Positions 14,898-25,116 are shown, numbered from the stretch's first letter. The stretch is 64,000 bases of DNA from Algoriphagus sp. A40 (GCF_002002735.1 NZ_MUNY01000072.1:1-64000); one strand, 5' to 3'. The notes: generated by a model not told the origin, from the letters alone. Numbers and translations are program-made.

Positions 14898-17800
14898 TTG
14901 GATCGTCAGTCCTTCCTTAACATTTACCAGTCCGACCCGATTTTTCAGACGCTTGCTCATCAGCTGGCCTCCGGAGAAAAATTCCGACTCCAGCTTCGGG
15001 GACTATCCGGAAGTCTCGACATGGTTCTTTTTGCTTCCTATTTTGAGAAAAATGGCGGATTCCATCTGATCATCGCCCAAGACAAAGAAGAAGCTTCCTA
15101 TCTAAATTCGGATTTGCAAAACCTACTGAACACCGAGGAACACATGGTCTTCCCCGGCAGCTTCAAAAGGCCCTACCAATACGATGAAGTGGACAATGCC
15201 AATGTCCTCATGCGGGCAGAAATCCTCAATCAAATCCTGGAAACCAAGGGAAAGTCCCGAATCGTCATCACTTATCCCGAGGCGCTGTATGAGAAAGTGA
15301 TCAACAAAAGGTCATTGGTGGAGAATACTTTTTCGGCGCGTGTCGGTGAGTCAGTCGATATGGAATTTGTGACGGAGATCCTCACAAGCTATGATTTTGA
15401 GCGGACGGATTTTGTCTACGAGCCGGGGCAGTTTGCTATCCGGGGTGGGATTTTGGATGTGTTTTCTTTCAGCAACGAGCACCCTTACCGCCTGGAGCTT
15501 TTTGGAAAGGAAATCGAAAGTATCCGGACTTTTGATCCGGAAACCCAACTTTCGATCGAAAAAGTGGATTTGATTTCCCTGATTCCCAATGTGCAGACCA
15601 AGCTCCTTCAGGAAGTCAGACAGTCTTTTTTGGGCTTTTTACCTGAAAAATCCATCATCTGGCTGAAAGATTACCAGCTGACTTCCGACGTGATGGACGA
15701 GTCTTTTCACAAGGCGGAGCAGGCTTTTTCGCAGATCGTTTCTCAAAGTCATACCGAAAACCTGTTGCTGAAACCAAGCGATCTTTTTGATCGGGGAAAT
15801 GACTTTTCTGAGGCTATCAAGGCCTTTTCTACCGTTGAATTTGGAAGGCAATTTTACCTCAAAACTGATAAAAAGGTTTCTTGGGAAAGCCAACCTCAGG
15901 CTTCATTCAACAAGAATTTTGAACTGATCGTAGCCAACCTTTCAGACAATGAAAAGCAGGGATTTACCAATGTGATCACGGCCGAAAACGAAAAGCAAAT
16001 CGATCGGTTGTTGGGTATTTTCCATGAATTGGATCCCACACTTCAGGTCCAAAGTATGCTTTTGGGATTGAGAGAGGGGTTTGTGGACAAGCAGGGGAAA
16101 ATGGTCTGCTATACCGATCACCAGCTTTTTGAGCGGTTTCACAGATATAAAACCCGGACAAAAGCCAGCAAATCCAAGGCGCTGACTATCAAAGAACTTA
16201 AATCCCTGCACCCCGGGGATTACATCGTCCATGTGGACTATGGAGTCGGGCGATTTGCAGGACTTGAAAAAGTAGACGTGGGCGGAAAAATGCAGGAAGC
16301 AGTTCGGCTGATTTTCAGAGACGATGACCTGCTGTATGTCAACATCCATTCGCTGCACAAAATCTCCAAATATTCCGGGCAGGAAGGACAAATGCCCTCT
16401 ATGTCCAAATTGGGTTCACCGGAATGGGAAAACAAAAAGTCACGGGTCAAAAAGCAGGTCAAAGACATTGCCAAAGACCTGATCAACCTCTATGCAAAGC
16501 GGAGATCTGCCCATGGTTTTACTTTTTCCAGGGATTCAGTCCTTCAGGTCGAGTTGGAATCTTCCTTTATCTACGAAGATACTCCAGACCAGGCTTTGGC
16601 CACGGCTGACGTAAAATCAGATATGGAAAAATCCTATCCAATGGACCGACTGGTCTGTGGGGATGTTGGATTTGGGAAAACCGAAGTGGCAATCAGGGCT
16701 GCCTTTAAAGCGGTCAATGACCGAAAACAAGTCGCTATCCTGGTTCCGACCACGATTTTGGCGATGCAGCATTTCCAGACTTTCAGTGAGCGATTGGAAA
16801 ATTTTCCTGTCAAAGTCGAATACATCAACCGCTTTCGCTCAGCGAAGGAAATCAAGGAAATCATTGCCCAAGTCAAAACCGGTGAAATCGACATTTTGGT
16901 CGGCACACATAAGATTGTCAACAAAGACATTGAATTCCGCGATCTCGGCCTGTTAGTCATCGATGAGGAGCAGAAGTTTGGAGTAAAAGTCAAAGACCAG
17001 CTAAAAAATCTGCGGGTCAATGTGGATGTTTTGACCCTGACGGCAACTCCTATCCCGAGAACCTTGCATTTTTCACTGATGGGAGCCAGAGATCTTTCAG
17101 TGATCGCCACTCCTCCACCAAACCGACAGCCTGTTACAACTGAGGTCCAGACTTTTCGGGAAGAAGTCATCCGGGATGCCGTTGCCTACGAATTGAGACG
17201 GGGCGGACAGGTGTTTTTTGTACACAACCGAGTCGGAGAGATTGACTCCATCGCCAATCTGATCATGAAGCTCGTGCCGGATGCCCGAGTCATCGGCGCG
17301 CATGGCCAAATGGACGGCAAAAAACTGGAAAAAATCATGGTCGATTTCATTAATCATGAATACGATGTCCTGGTCTCCACCAACATCATCGAGTCAGGCT
17401 TGGATATCCCCAATGCCAATACCATCCTCATCAACCGCGCCCACATGTTTGGATTGAGCGATCTACATCAGATGCGCGGCCGAGTGGGTCGAAGCAACAA
17501 AAAAGCGTTCTGTTACCTGCTCACCAGTCCTTTGTCAGGATTGACAGCCGAGGCAAGAAAAAGACTTCAAACCCTGGAGGAATTTTCCGACCTGGGCGAC
17601 GGATTCAAAGTGGCAATGAAGGACCTGGATATCCGCGGTGCAGGCAATCTGTTGGGAGCCGAGCAAAGCGGATTTATCACCGATTTGGGATTTGAGATGT
17701 ACCACAAAATTCTGGACGAAGCAGTTCAGGAATTGAAGGAAAATGAATTTGCTGCATTATTCGAAACCGATCTTGCTGAAAAAGTAAAAGTTTTGGTTCA

Positions 17801-18248
17801 GGACTGTACGATTGAGACCGATTTGGAACTGCTGATTCCGGAGGAATATGTCACCAATATCAGCGAACGTTTGGGCTTATATTCCAAACTCGACGGGATC
17901 AAAAATGAAGAAGAACTCGATAAGTTTTCCCTGATGCTTCAGGATAGATTTGGGCCATTCCCCAAGGCTGTCAGTGACTTAATGGAGACAGTTCGTTTAC
18001 GTTGGCTGGCAGAAAAGCTTGGAATTGAGAAGCTTGTCTTGAAAGGAAGGCAAATGAAGTGTTACCTTTTGCCCTCCAATCGGGATGACTTCTATTCCTC
18101 TGCGGTCTTTGGTAAAATCATGAAGTTTGCCCAGGCCCACTCCAAAGAGTGTAAAATAAAAGAACACAAGAATCGTTTGATACTTACAATTGAAGGAGTT
18201 CCTACCATTCAAAAGGCACAAAAGGTGCTTTTGGAAATGAATTTGTAA
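14898..18248 (+). CDS. mfd: Transcription-repair coupling factor Mfd
   Basis: Superfamily 2 helicase/translocase that removes stalled RNA polymerase and recruits UvrA. From the TTG at 14898 it has 1116 residues; an upstream in-frame ATG at 14754 gives 1164, but that start overlaps the divergent oxidase gene and includes the -7 box. Order: UvrB-like domains 1a/2/1b, the RNA polymerase-interaction domain (about 440-520, P-G-D-Y-I-V-H-V-D-Y-G-V-G-R-F), then RecG-like motor with C-G-D-V-G-F-G-K-T (Walker A), D-E-E-Q (motif II) and T-A-T-P-I-P-R-T-L, motif VI Q-M-R-G-R-V-G-R, and the TRCF C-terminal domain. Monocistronic. Confidence 0.95.
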   Translation: MDRQSFLNIYQSDPIFQTLAHQLASGEKFRLQLRGLSGSLDMVLFASYFEKNGGFHLIIAQDKEEASYLNSDLQNLLNTEEHMVFPGSFKRPYQYDEVDNANVLMRAEILNQILETKGKSRIVITYPEALYEKVINKRSLVENTFSARVGESVDMEFVTEILTSYDFERTDFVYEPGQFAIRGGILDVFSFSNEHPYRLELFGKEIESIRTFDPETQLSIEKVDLISLIPNVQTKLLQEVRQSFLGFLPEKSIIWLKDYQLTSDVMDESFHKAEQAFSQIVSQSHTENLLLKPSDLFDRGNDFSEAIKAFSTVEFGRQFYLKTDKKVSWESQPQASFNKNFELIVANLSDNEKQGFTNVITAENEKQIDRLLGIFHELDPTLQVQSMLLGLREGFVDKQGKMVCYTDHQLFERFHRYKTRTKASKSKALTIKELKSLHPGDYIVHVDYGVGRFAGLEKVDVGGKMQEAVRLIFRDDDLLYVNIHSLHKISKYSGQEGQMPSMSKLGSPEWENKKSRVKKQVKDIAKDLINLYAKRRSAHGFTFSRDSVLQVELESSFIYEDTPDQALATADVKSDMEKSYPMDRLVCGDVGFGKTEVAIRAAFKAVNDRKQVAILVPTTILAMQHFQTFSERLENFPVKVEYINRFRSAKEIKEIIAQVKTGEIDILVGTHKIVNKDIEFRDLGLLVIDEEQKFGVKVKDQLKNLRVNVDVLTLTATPIPRTLHFSLMGARDLSVIATPPPNRQPVTTEVQTFREEVIRDAVAYELRRGGQVFFVHNRVGEIDSIANLIMKLVPDARVIGAHGQMDGKKLEKIMVDFINHEYDVLVSTNIIESGLDIPNANTILINRAHMFGLSDLHQMRGRVGRSNKKAFCYLLTSPLSGLTAEARKRLQTLEEFSDLGDGFKVAMKDLDIRGAGNLLGAEQSGFITDLGFEMYHKILDEAVQELKENEFAALFETDLAEKVKVLVQDCTIETDLELLIPEEYVTNISERLGLYSKLDGIKNEEELDKFSLMLQDRFGPFPKAVSDLMETVRLRWLAEKLGIEKLVLKGRQMKCYLLPSNRDDFYSSAVFGKIMKFAQAHSKECKIKEHKNRLILTIEGVPTIQKAQKVLLEMNL

Positions 18249-18425
18249 AAAATTCATTGAAATTTAACTGGCATAAATATTGCATTTTCGATTACCGATT
18301 TTGCAGCTATTGCCCGAATCAAATCATTAGAGGGCATTTGGAAAATTCTTGAATATCAAAATCCATTGGAAGTGGATTTCATTGCATCTATATTAGCATT
18401 CTGAAATAGACCAAAACATTACAAT

Positions 18426-19649
18426 ATGAGTCTGAACAACAAATCCTGGGGAATGTGGGCGACAGCTTTGGTGCTGGCTTCCGCTTCTGTTTTGTCGTCT
18501 TGTAACAAAACTCCCGGCTACGGTCGACGCACAGCAAATGATCCCGGGAAGAAAAGTGCCACCACCGGCCAAGAGTTCTCTTTCGACGAAAATGATTCCA
18601 CCAATTTTTTTGTCTCCAAAAGAGCTGAGCAAATTCCAGGACCAAACTTGAAATTTATACAAGGTGGCCGGACTGTCTTGGGTTCCCAAGAGGAGGATGT
18701 TATGGCTTTTAGAGACAACTTGGAAAGGACCGTTTCCATTGCAAGCTTTTATATGGATGAAACGGAAATCACCAATAACGATTACCGTGAATTTCTTTTT
18801 GACATGAAGAAAAAAGTGAGCGCAGATTCACTTTTGAAGCTGGAGCCTTCTGAAAATGTTTGGTCCGGTGCAATGTCTTTCAATGACCTTTACCAGTCTT
18901 ACTATTTCAGATTCCCGGGTTTCAATTTTTATCCAGTAGCTGGTGTTTCCTGGAATCAAGCAGGTGTTTATTCCAAGTGGAGGACGGAATTCGTTCAGGA
19001 TCTGGTTAGAAAAGAGCGAGAAATCGATTCGACTTTCACCAAAAATCAACTGATCGAACGTGGTGTAGCCATGGCAGACTTCCGCCTTCCAAATGAATCT
19101 GAATGGGAATACGCTGCCAAGGCAATGATAGGAACTCAATACCTCGATGAAAATCAGGAATATGGACGAATTTATCCTTGGGATGGCCGTGGTGTACGTA
19201 ACCCATACAATGTAAAGCGAAAAGGAAAGCAGGGTGACTTCTTGGCCAACTTCAAAAGAGGACGAGGTGACTACGCGGGTATCTCAGGTAACCAAAGAAA
19301 CGACGGTGAGATTCTTCCTACCAATGTTTATGACATGGCACCAAACGATTTCGGACTTTACCATATGGCCGGAAACATGAACGAATGGGTTTATGACATT
19401 TACAGACCCTTGACATTCCAAGATGCTGACGATCTCAACCCAATGAGAAAGGATGGCGTCTACGATGAGGAAGAAAACTATGAGACTTCCATGTTTACGG
19501 ACGAAATCAGAGTTTATAAAGGAGGATCCTGGAAAGATGTAGCTTATTGGCTTGCACCAGGTACCCGAAGATTTATGCACCAAGACTCAGCTACCAACAA
19601 TATTGGTTTCCGCTGCGCGATGATCTCCATCGGAGAACAAGGAAAGTAA
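18426..19649 (+). CDS. GldJ/GldK-like gliding motility (T9SS) lipoprotein, FGE-sulfatase domain
   Basis: Protein of 407 residues with lipobox S-V-L-S-S-C26. The body is a formylglycine-generating-enzyme (SUMF1) fold: M-D-E-T-E-I-T-N-N-D-Y-R-E-F-L, P-V-A-G-V-S-W-N-Q-A, F-R-L-P-N-E-S-E-W-E-Y-A-A, M-A-G-N-M-N-E-W-V and the end K-G-G-S-W ... I-G-F-R-C-A-M. Gliding lipoproteins GldJ and GldK share this fold. Because gldL/M/N do not follow, GldJ is more likely than GldK. A strong terminator follows. Confidence 0.8.
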   Translation: MSLNNKSWGMWATALVLASASVLSSCNKTPGYGRRTANDPGKKSATTGQEFSFDENDSTNFFVSKRAEQIPGPNLKFIQGGRTVLGSQEEDVMAFRDNLERTVSIASFYMDETEITNNDYREFLFDMKKKVSADSLLKLEPSENVWSGAMSFNDLYQSYYFRFPGFNFYPVAGVSWNQAGVYSKWRTEFVQDLVRKEREIDSTFTKNQLIERGVAMADFRLPNESEWEYAAKAMIGTQYLDENQEYGRIYPWDGRGVRNPYNVKRKGKQGDFLANFKRGRGDYAGISGNQRNDGEILPTNVYDMAPNDFGLYHMAGNMNEWVYDIYRPLTFQDADDLNPMRKDGVYDEEENYETSMFTDEIRVYKGGSWKDVAYWLAPGTRRFMHQDSATNNIGFRCAMISIGEQGK

Positions 19650-19675
19650 ATCCTTCACTTTTGAATCACACCACC

Positions 19676-19702
19676 AAAACCCTGAAAGTTTTTCAGGGTT
19701 TT
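19676..19702 (+). terminator. Rho-independent terminator after the GldJ-like gene
   Basis: Arms AAAACCCTGAAA (19676-19687) and TTTCAGGGTTTT (19691-19702) pair perfectly around a 3-base loop, followed by a T/C-rich tail. Confidence 0.9.
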
Positions 19703-20083
19703 TTCTTTTCCTCTTCTTCAATTTTCGATTAAAGGGCTAAGTCCAGTCGGGAAACCCCAGCTGATACTTATTCCGGTTCGACCTTTTCGGATTGATTCAC
19801 CGATGGGCAGCATATGTCCTCAAAGTGCTTATAAAACCTCCTAGCCTTTTTGTAATGAGAAATTTTCCAAAGTCCTTCCACTAACACCTTTATTCTATAT
19901 CTACTTGAAAGTAGTTTGGCTTGCGGCGAAAAATAAGCTGCTGGTCCTGGTAGTTACGCCGCAGATTGCCTATTCGCCTTGGACGGGAGTGCAGGGGCTC
20001 GCTGCCCTAAAAACAGAAAAGGCTGTCCTTCTTTAGAGCAGCCTTTCCTTTGCCTGGATAAATCTTTATTGAATACTTATGAA
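19703..20083. other. Gene-poor stretch with a hairpin at 20018-20046
   Basis: No convincing gene. It holds an AAAGGCTG/CAGCCTTT stem (20018-20025 and 20039-20046, 13-base loop) followed by a weak T/C tail, and a GCGGCG/CGCCGC inverted repeat near 19925-19965. It could be a 5' leader or a small RNA region, but no known RNA family is recognisable. Confidence 0.35.
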
Positions 20084-20506
20084 ATGGCCAAATCCCACAT
20101 CCCCAAAATCCTGAATCAGTTCCAGATGTCCAACCCAAGTTTTCCCGGATTCGGTTGGATCTTGATTGGATTGGTTTCCTTGGCAATGGTCATTGCCTAT
20201 TTTTTCTTCAGGTACAAACCTGCAGGAGGGCGTAACACGAAAACCGGGGTGGGATTTGGAATCGCTCCAACACCGGATTCAGTCTGAAAAATCCTGACTG
20301 TCGAAACACTTGCCGAATACCTGGAAACCAATCCAGTCCAACTCAACCGAAACTTCAAAAAACTTGGAACCACCCCCGGCAAATTCCTGAAAAATGCAAA
20401 ACTCCAGCAGGCCAAAAATCTTCTGAATGAGGGAAAGTCTTTGGAGGAAGTGGCAAAGCAGATCGGGTATTCCACCAAATTTCTGAAGGAAGAACTGGGA
20501 ATCTGA
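20084..20506 (+). pseudogene. Membrane-anchored AraC-type HTH gene interrupted by one in-frame TGA
   Basis: Reading from the ATG at 20084 gives 67 residues with one transmembrane segment (I-L-I-G-L-V-S-L-A-M-V-I-A-Y-F-F-F) and then a TGA at 20285-20287. The same frame continues without further stops for 72 codons to TGA at 20504-20506. That tail has an AraC-family HTH pattern: T-V-E-T-L-A-E-Y-L, N-R-N-F-K-K-L, P-G-K-F-L-K, L-Q-Q-A-K-N-L-L, S-L-E-E-V-A-K-Q-I-G-Y. The HTH half has no good start of its own, so it is a nonsense-disrupted gene, or stop-codon readthrough occurs. No other domain was recognised. Confidence 0.65.
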
Positions 20507-20525
20507 GCCCCTCAACGGTGCAGTC

Positions 20526-21587
20526 TCAGTATTTCTTTAATGACCATCCAAACTTCACTGCAAAGACATAATCCGACTGGGCCGCCTCCACCTGAGGCTG
20601 ATTGTCAGTATTGAGGGTATACCTCAGCCCTAGGTAAAAGTGGTTGAGAAATTTGTATTTGATGTCCAGATTAAGATTGGTGCGGACCCGGCCAGATTCA
20701 CTTAGTCCCGGAAAAATGCTGGCATCCAGAACAGATTCCCAGCGCTCAACAATTTTCCCGTTGTAATGCGCACTCAAAAATGATTCGGAACTACTAAAGT
20801 TGGTTTCCGATGTTGTATACCGCTCAGAGTTGGACATGATACCTGCGCTTACGGACAGGATTTCGTCTGAGCGGTGGATAAATATCTTTCCCAATCCGGC
20901 AAAAATATTCCTCCGCAGTTTTAAACTCTGCTCTGAGCTAGAATAGAGATTAAGCTTACTTGTCACAAACCACTCCTTGGATAGAACATACGAGGCCGAA
21001 AAAATCCCATTCCTCCAGTAGTTCAACACTGTATCCACGGAATTGGAAAAAGCGGAATAATCCGCCTCAAAAACCCACCTTCTGGACCGATAAGCGGAGT
21101 TGATCCCCAGGTTGGCAGAGAGGGAATTGTCGGCTTTGATCCGGTTGATCCCAAAATCCAAGCTGACTTTCAACCCGTCTTTAAATTTCCTTGGCTTATC
21201 CTCATTTACATCAAACACTCTCCTGGAACTGAAAAATACCACGGAGTCTGCACCGGCTATCCCGATTTGGCCCGAGTGTAGGGTATCCACAGCCAAGGCT
21301 CCTCGCCAGTTTTTGTTGCCCACATCATTGAGGACAAACCTGGAAGCAGATTGGATCCGGATCAATTCCGAAAATTTTATCTCAATGGCATCTTTGCGGT
21401 ATTTCACTTTCAGACTGACCGATTCTGCATTGACATTGTCAATTTTCCCCACCAAGACATCACCATATTTTGTAAAAAGGGTGTCCTGCTGGGCAAAAAG
21501 CGGAGAAAGCATGACCAAACAAATTCCAATACCAAGCAAAACAGACTTAAGAAAAAATCTAAATTTCAATTCGAACATGGTAAACAT
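20526..21587 (-). CDS. DUF481-like secreted outer-membrane-type protein
   Basis: Protein of about 353 residues from M-F-T-M at 21587 (or M-F-E-L at 21578); an open extension to 21677 is unlikely because it puts 30 polar residues before the signal peptide. The signal peptide ends S-P-L-F-A-Q. Region 30-100 has G-D-V-L-V-G-K-I-D-N-V and V-S-L-K-V-K-Y-R, and the C-terminal 200 residues form alternating amphipathic strands ending in W-S-L-K-K-Y, typical of an outer-membrane beta barrel. Similar to DUF481/YdiY-like proteins. Function unknown. Confidence 0.7.
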   Translation of the reverse strand: MFTMFELKFRFFLKSVLLGIGICLVMLSPLFAQQDTLFTKYGDVLVGKIDNVNAESVSLKVKYRKDAIEIKFSELIRIQSASRFVLNDVGNKNWRGALAVDTLHSGQIGIAGADSVVFFSSRRVFDVNEDKPRKFKDGLKVSLDFGINRIKADNSLSANLGINSAYRSRRWVFEADYSAFSNSVDTVLNYWRNGIFSASYVLSKEWFVTSKLNLYSSSEQSLKLRRNIFAGLGKIFIHRSDEILSVSAGIMSNSERYTTSETNFSSSESFLSAHYNGKIVERWESVLDASIFPGLSESGRVRTNLNLDIKYKFLNHFYLGLRYTLNTDNQPQVEAAQSDYVFAVKFGWSLKKY

Positions 21588-21777
21588 GGTTAAAATGGGA
21601 ATTCCAGGACCCCGGGCCTTTTCCCTGATAGGACGATTGGTTTGAATGAATGAGCACGAACAGGCCCAAATTAGCATGAACTGGATAAAGTTTAAATGTT
21701 CACCAGACCATTCATCGATTTATTACTCTGGTAAAATAGGGATTGTTTTACCTTCAAACTGAAAAATACAACTACTC

Positions 21778-24192
21778 ATGAGACAACATCAATCCATCTG
21801 CTTGCTGCTGTGCCTTTGGGCCATGCTGGGGCAGGGAGTCAGTGCCCAAACTACTTACCAAACTCCCCCACAGTCCATCGCGGACCTGTTTAATGCATCT
21901 CCAACCCCTTCCGTCTCATTCAATAAAGACGGCTCGATGATGCTGATTCTCGAAAGAGCCGGTTCACCCACCATCGAAGATTTGGCTCAACCTGAGTTGC
22001 GGATAGCTGGAATTCGAATTAATCCGGCTATTTCTGGGCCAAGCAGAGCAAGCAGCTTTAACAATATCAAAATCAAAAAGACCCGCTCTGGAGAAGAAAT
22101 CCAAATTAAAGGATTGCCTTCCAATGCCAAAATGAGTGGCTTTTCACTTTCTCAGGATGAAAAATACCTGGCCTTTGCCAACTCCGAGGCAACGGGTATC
22201 AGTCTATGGGTTATAGATTTGACAAGTTTCGAAGCTAAAAAACTCACTGATCCAATTGTAAATCAGGTTTTTGGAAACTCTATTGCTTGGATGTCTGACA
22301 ATTCCCTGCTGGTCAAATCCGTAAATCCCAGCCGTGGCACAATTCCTAAAGCGCCAGCGGCTCCTGTTGGCCCTATCGTTCAGGAAACTTCGGGAAATGC
22401 CGCACCTAGCCGTACTTATCAGGATTTGTTGACCAATCCATACGATGAGGCACTTTTCGCATACTTCATGGATTCTCAATTGATGAAAATCACAATCGAT
22501 GGAAGCAAAACACCAATTGGAAAGCCGGGCTTGATCAAGTCTATGGACATCAGTCCGGATGGTAATTTCCTTCTGGTGGAGGCTATTCAAAAACCGTTTT
22601 CCTACTTAGTACCTAGTGATAGATTTCCATACAATGTTGAAATCTGGAAATCAAACGGTGAACTGGTGAAAACCATAGCTGAGATTCCATTGGATGAAGT
22701 TCGCCCTACGGGATTTGATGCCACTGTGAAAGGGCCTAGAAATATCAATTGGAGGGCGGACAAACCTGCCACACTGTATTGGGCAGAGGCACAGGACGGA
22801 GGAGATCCTAAAGTGAAAGTGGCTGAGCGGGACATGGTTTTCACTTTGGATGCTCCTTTCTCCGGCGAAAAACAGAAACTCGCAGCCACTTCCCTGAGAT
22901 TTGGAGGAATCAATTGGTCAGATGATTCCTTTGCGATTTTAAATGAGCGTTGGTTTGCAAGCAGAGTCGAAAAGAAGTCTGTGATCAATCCCTCAAATCC
23001 AAGTTTGGCTCCTCGGGTAATCATCGATCGCTCATCAGATGACATTTACACTGATCCGGGAGAACCGGTTATGACCGAAAATGAGTTTGGAAGAAACGTC
23101 TTGCTGCGCAAAGGTGACTTAGTCTACATGACCGGAGATGGTGGAAGCCCCGAAGGAAGCATGCCATTTCTGTCCACTTTCAACACCAGCACCAAAGAAC
23201 AAAAAATCCTCTGGAGATCTCAGGCACCATATTATGAGCGTGTCACCAAAGTCATGAATGCTGATGCTACGGAATTCATCACCTTGAAGGAAAGTACCGA
23301 TCTCCAGCCCAATTATTGGTTGGTAAACACCAAAAAGCGGATTGCTCCGATGCAGCTGACAGCTTTCGAGCATCCGTACGAATCCCTCAAAGGAATCCAA
23401 AAGCAATTGGTGACTTATAAAAGAAAAGACGGACTGAGTCTATCTTCAGTAGTCTATACACCGGAAGGATACGATTCTGCAAAAGACAGAAGACTTCCGG
23501 TTCTGATGTGGGCATACCCAAGAGAATACAAGTCTGCTGCCGACGCTGCTCAGGTACGGGGTTCAAAATATACCTTCACCAGATTGAGTTGGGGCTCACC
23601 TATCTATTGGGTGACTCGTGGCTATGCCATCATGGATCAGACCGAAATGCCGATTGTGGGTGAAGGGGATCAGGAACCCAATGATTTCTTTATCGAGCAA
23701 TTGGTGGCCAATGCCGAAGCTGCCATCGATCACATTGTAGAAATGGGAGTCGGTGACAGAAACAGAATCGCTGTGGGTGGTCACTCGTATGGAGCATTTA
23801 TGACTGCAAACCTTCTTTCGCATACTGATATTTTCGCCGCAGGTATTGCCCGAAGTGGAGCATACAACAGAACCTTGACTCCATTTGGCTTCCAATACGA
23901 GCAGCGAACCTATTGGGAATCGCCAGAAGTCTATTTCAACATGTCCCCTTTCTCCTTTGCACATCAGGTAAAAACTCCGATCCTGTTGATCCATGGTGAA
24001 GCAGACAACAATTCCGGTACATTCCCGATCCAATCCGAGCGCTATTACAATGCACTGAAAGGCCATGGAGCAACTACCCGATTGGTGTTTTTACCGCATG
24101 AAAGCCATGGCTATGCCGGAAAAGAATCAGTCCTTCATACTCTGTGGGAAATGGATACTTGGCTGGAAAAGTATGTAAAGAATAGGAAGTAA
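21778..24192 (+). CDS. S9-family serine peptidase (prolyl oligopeptidase-like), secreted
   Basis: Protein of 804 residues with a signal peptide ending G-V-S-A-Q. N-terminal ~520 residues form a beta-propeller (repeated F-S-L-S-Q-D-E-K-Y-L-like blades), followed by an alpha/beta-hydrolase domain. The catalytic triad is Ser670 in G-G-H-S-Y-G, Asp743 in G-E-A-D-N-N and His777 in E-S-H-G. The layout fits the glutamyl-endopeptidase-like S9 subgroup of Bacteroidota. Periplasmic or surface peptide degradation is expected. A strong terminator follows. Confidence 0.92.
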   Translation: MRQHQSICLLLCLWAMLGQGVSAQTTYQTPPQSIADLFNASPTPSVSFNKDGSMMLILERAGSPTIEDLAQPELRIAGIRINPAISGPSRASSFNNIKIKKTRSGEEIQIKGLPSNAKMSGFSLSQDEKYLAFANSEATGISLWVIDLTSFEAKKLTDPIVNQVFGNSIAWMSDNSLLVKSVNPSRGTIPKAPAAPVGPIVQETSGNAAPSRTYQDLLTNPYDEALFAYFMDSQLMKITIDGSKTPIGKPGLIKSMDISPDGNFLLVEAIQKPFSYLVPSDRFPYNVEIWKSNGELVKTIAEIPLDEVRPTGFDATVKGPRNINWRADKPATLYWAEAQDGGDPKVKVAERDMVFTLDAPFSGEKQKLAATSLRFGGINWSDDSFAILNERWFASRVEKKSVINPSNPSLAPRVIIDRSSDDIYTDPGEPVMTENEFGRNVLLRKGDLVYMTGDGGSPEGSMPFLSTFNTSTKEQKILWRSQAPYYERVTKVMNADATEFITLKESTDLQPNYWLVNTKKRIAPMQLTAFEHPYESLKGIQKQLVTYKRKDGLSLSSVVYTPEGYDSAKDRRLPVLMWAYPREYKSAADAAQVRGSKYTFTRLSWGSPIYWVTRGYAIMDQTEMPIVGEGDQEPNDFFIEQLVANAEAAIDHIVEMGVGDRNRIAVGGHSYGAFMTANLLSHTDIFAAGIARSGAYNRTLTPFGFQYEQRTYWESPEVYFNMSPFSFAHQVKTPILLIHGEADNNSGTFPIQSERYYNALKGHGATTRLVFLPHESHGYAGKESVLHTLWEMDTWLEKYVKNRK

Positions 24193-24221
24193 CAGAGGAT
24201 TTTAAACTCTTCCAAAAAATC

Positions 24222-24260
24222 AGACCTGCCAGGTTTTTGAAAACCTGGCAGGTCTTTTTT
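24222..24260 (+). terminator. Rho-independent terminator after the S9 peptidase
   Basis: Arms at 24222-24236 and 24241-24255 (AGACCTGCCAGGTTT and its complement) pair perfectly across a 4-base loop, followed by a T-run to 24260. The A-run on the left could also serve the convergent uppP. Confidence 0.9.
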
Positions 24261-24311
24261 GTAAAATGGATTTAACAAAAATGCCTAGAAACTGTAAAAT
24301 CAATTTTACAA

Positions 24312-25094
24312 TTACCCCAAATCCGTCCCCCACATAAAGATCAAAAACAGAATTCCAAGCGCAATTCGATACCAGCCAAATGCGGTGAATCCATGGTTGG
24401 ACACGTATTTTAGGAACAATTTCACCGCAATCCAGGCAGATATAAACGCAACCACAAAGCCAACAGCAAGCATGATCAGTTGAGCTTGGTCAAAAGCCAA
24501 ATCGGACTTGATTAGATCATAGCCTCCCGCAGCCATCATGGTAGGTACAGCCAAAAGGAAGGAAAACTCCGTCGCCTGTTTTTTATCCAAGCCGTTAAAA
24601 ACCCCGCCAATGATCGTCGCAGCAGCTCTTGAAGTTCCCGGAACCATGGAAAGGCATTGACACAGCCCGATGAAAAAGGCGTTTTTGTAGGACATATCCT
24701 CCACCTCGGCAAGGGTAGATTCTCTCGCCACGACTTTTTTGTCAATTAGGATCAGGATAATTCCGCCCAAAATAAGAGAAACAGAAACCACGATTGGATT
24801 AAAAAGGTAGCCTTTGATAAAATCATAGGCTAAGAGTCCGACTACTGCAGTTGGGAGAAATGCTGTAATGAGTTTAAAGTAGATATCCAAACTCCGGAAA
24901 AACCGCTTGATATACATTAAGGCAATGGCCAGAATCGCACCCAATTGGATAAAAACCTCAAAGGTCTTGACAAATTCATCCTCGTGAATTCCCATAGCAG
25001 CCGAGGCCAAAATCATGTGTCCGGTGGAAGAAATGGGCAAAAACTCAGTGAGGCCTTCGATAATGGCAATAAGGATGGATTGAAAAAGGGTCAT
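24312..25094 (-). CDS. uppP: Undecaprenyl-diphosphatase UppP/BacA
   Basis: Integral membrane phosphatase of 260 residues that recycles undecaprenyl pyrophosphate for peptidoglycan synthesis. Signatures: E-G-L-T-E-F-L-P-I-S-S-T-G-H near the N-terminus and P-G-T-S-R-A-A-A-T-I (about 150-160), both catalytic. Length and segment pattern are normal. A good Bacteroidota promoter lies upstream. It also gives bacitracin tolerance. Confidence 0.96.
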   Translation of the reverse strand: MTLFQSILIAIIEGLTEFLPISSTGHMILASAAMGIHEDEFVKTFEVFIQLGAILAIALMYIKRFFRSLDIYFKLITAFLPTAVVGLLAYDFIKGYLFNPIVVSVSLILGGIILILIDKKVVARESTLAEVEDMSYKNAFFIGLCQCLSMVPGTSRAAATIIGGVFNGLDKKQATEFSFLLAVPTMMAAGGYDLIKSDLAFDQAQLIMLAVGFVVAFISAWIAVKLFLKYVSNHGFTAFGWYRIALGILFLIFMWGTDLG

Positions 25095-25116
25095 GGATAA
25101 GATTTTTTAACTGGTG

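Noticed and set aside
19703..20083. tRNA or known structured RNA
   Set aside because: Hairpins are present but no cloverleaf or known riboswitch core was recognised.
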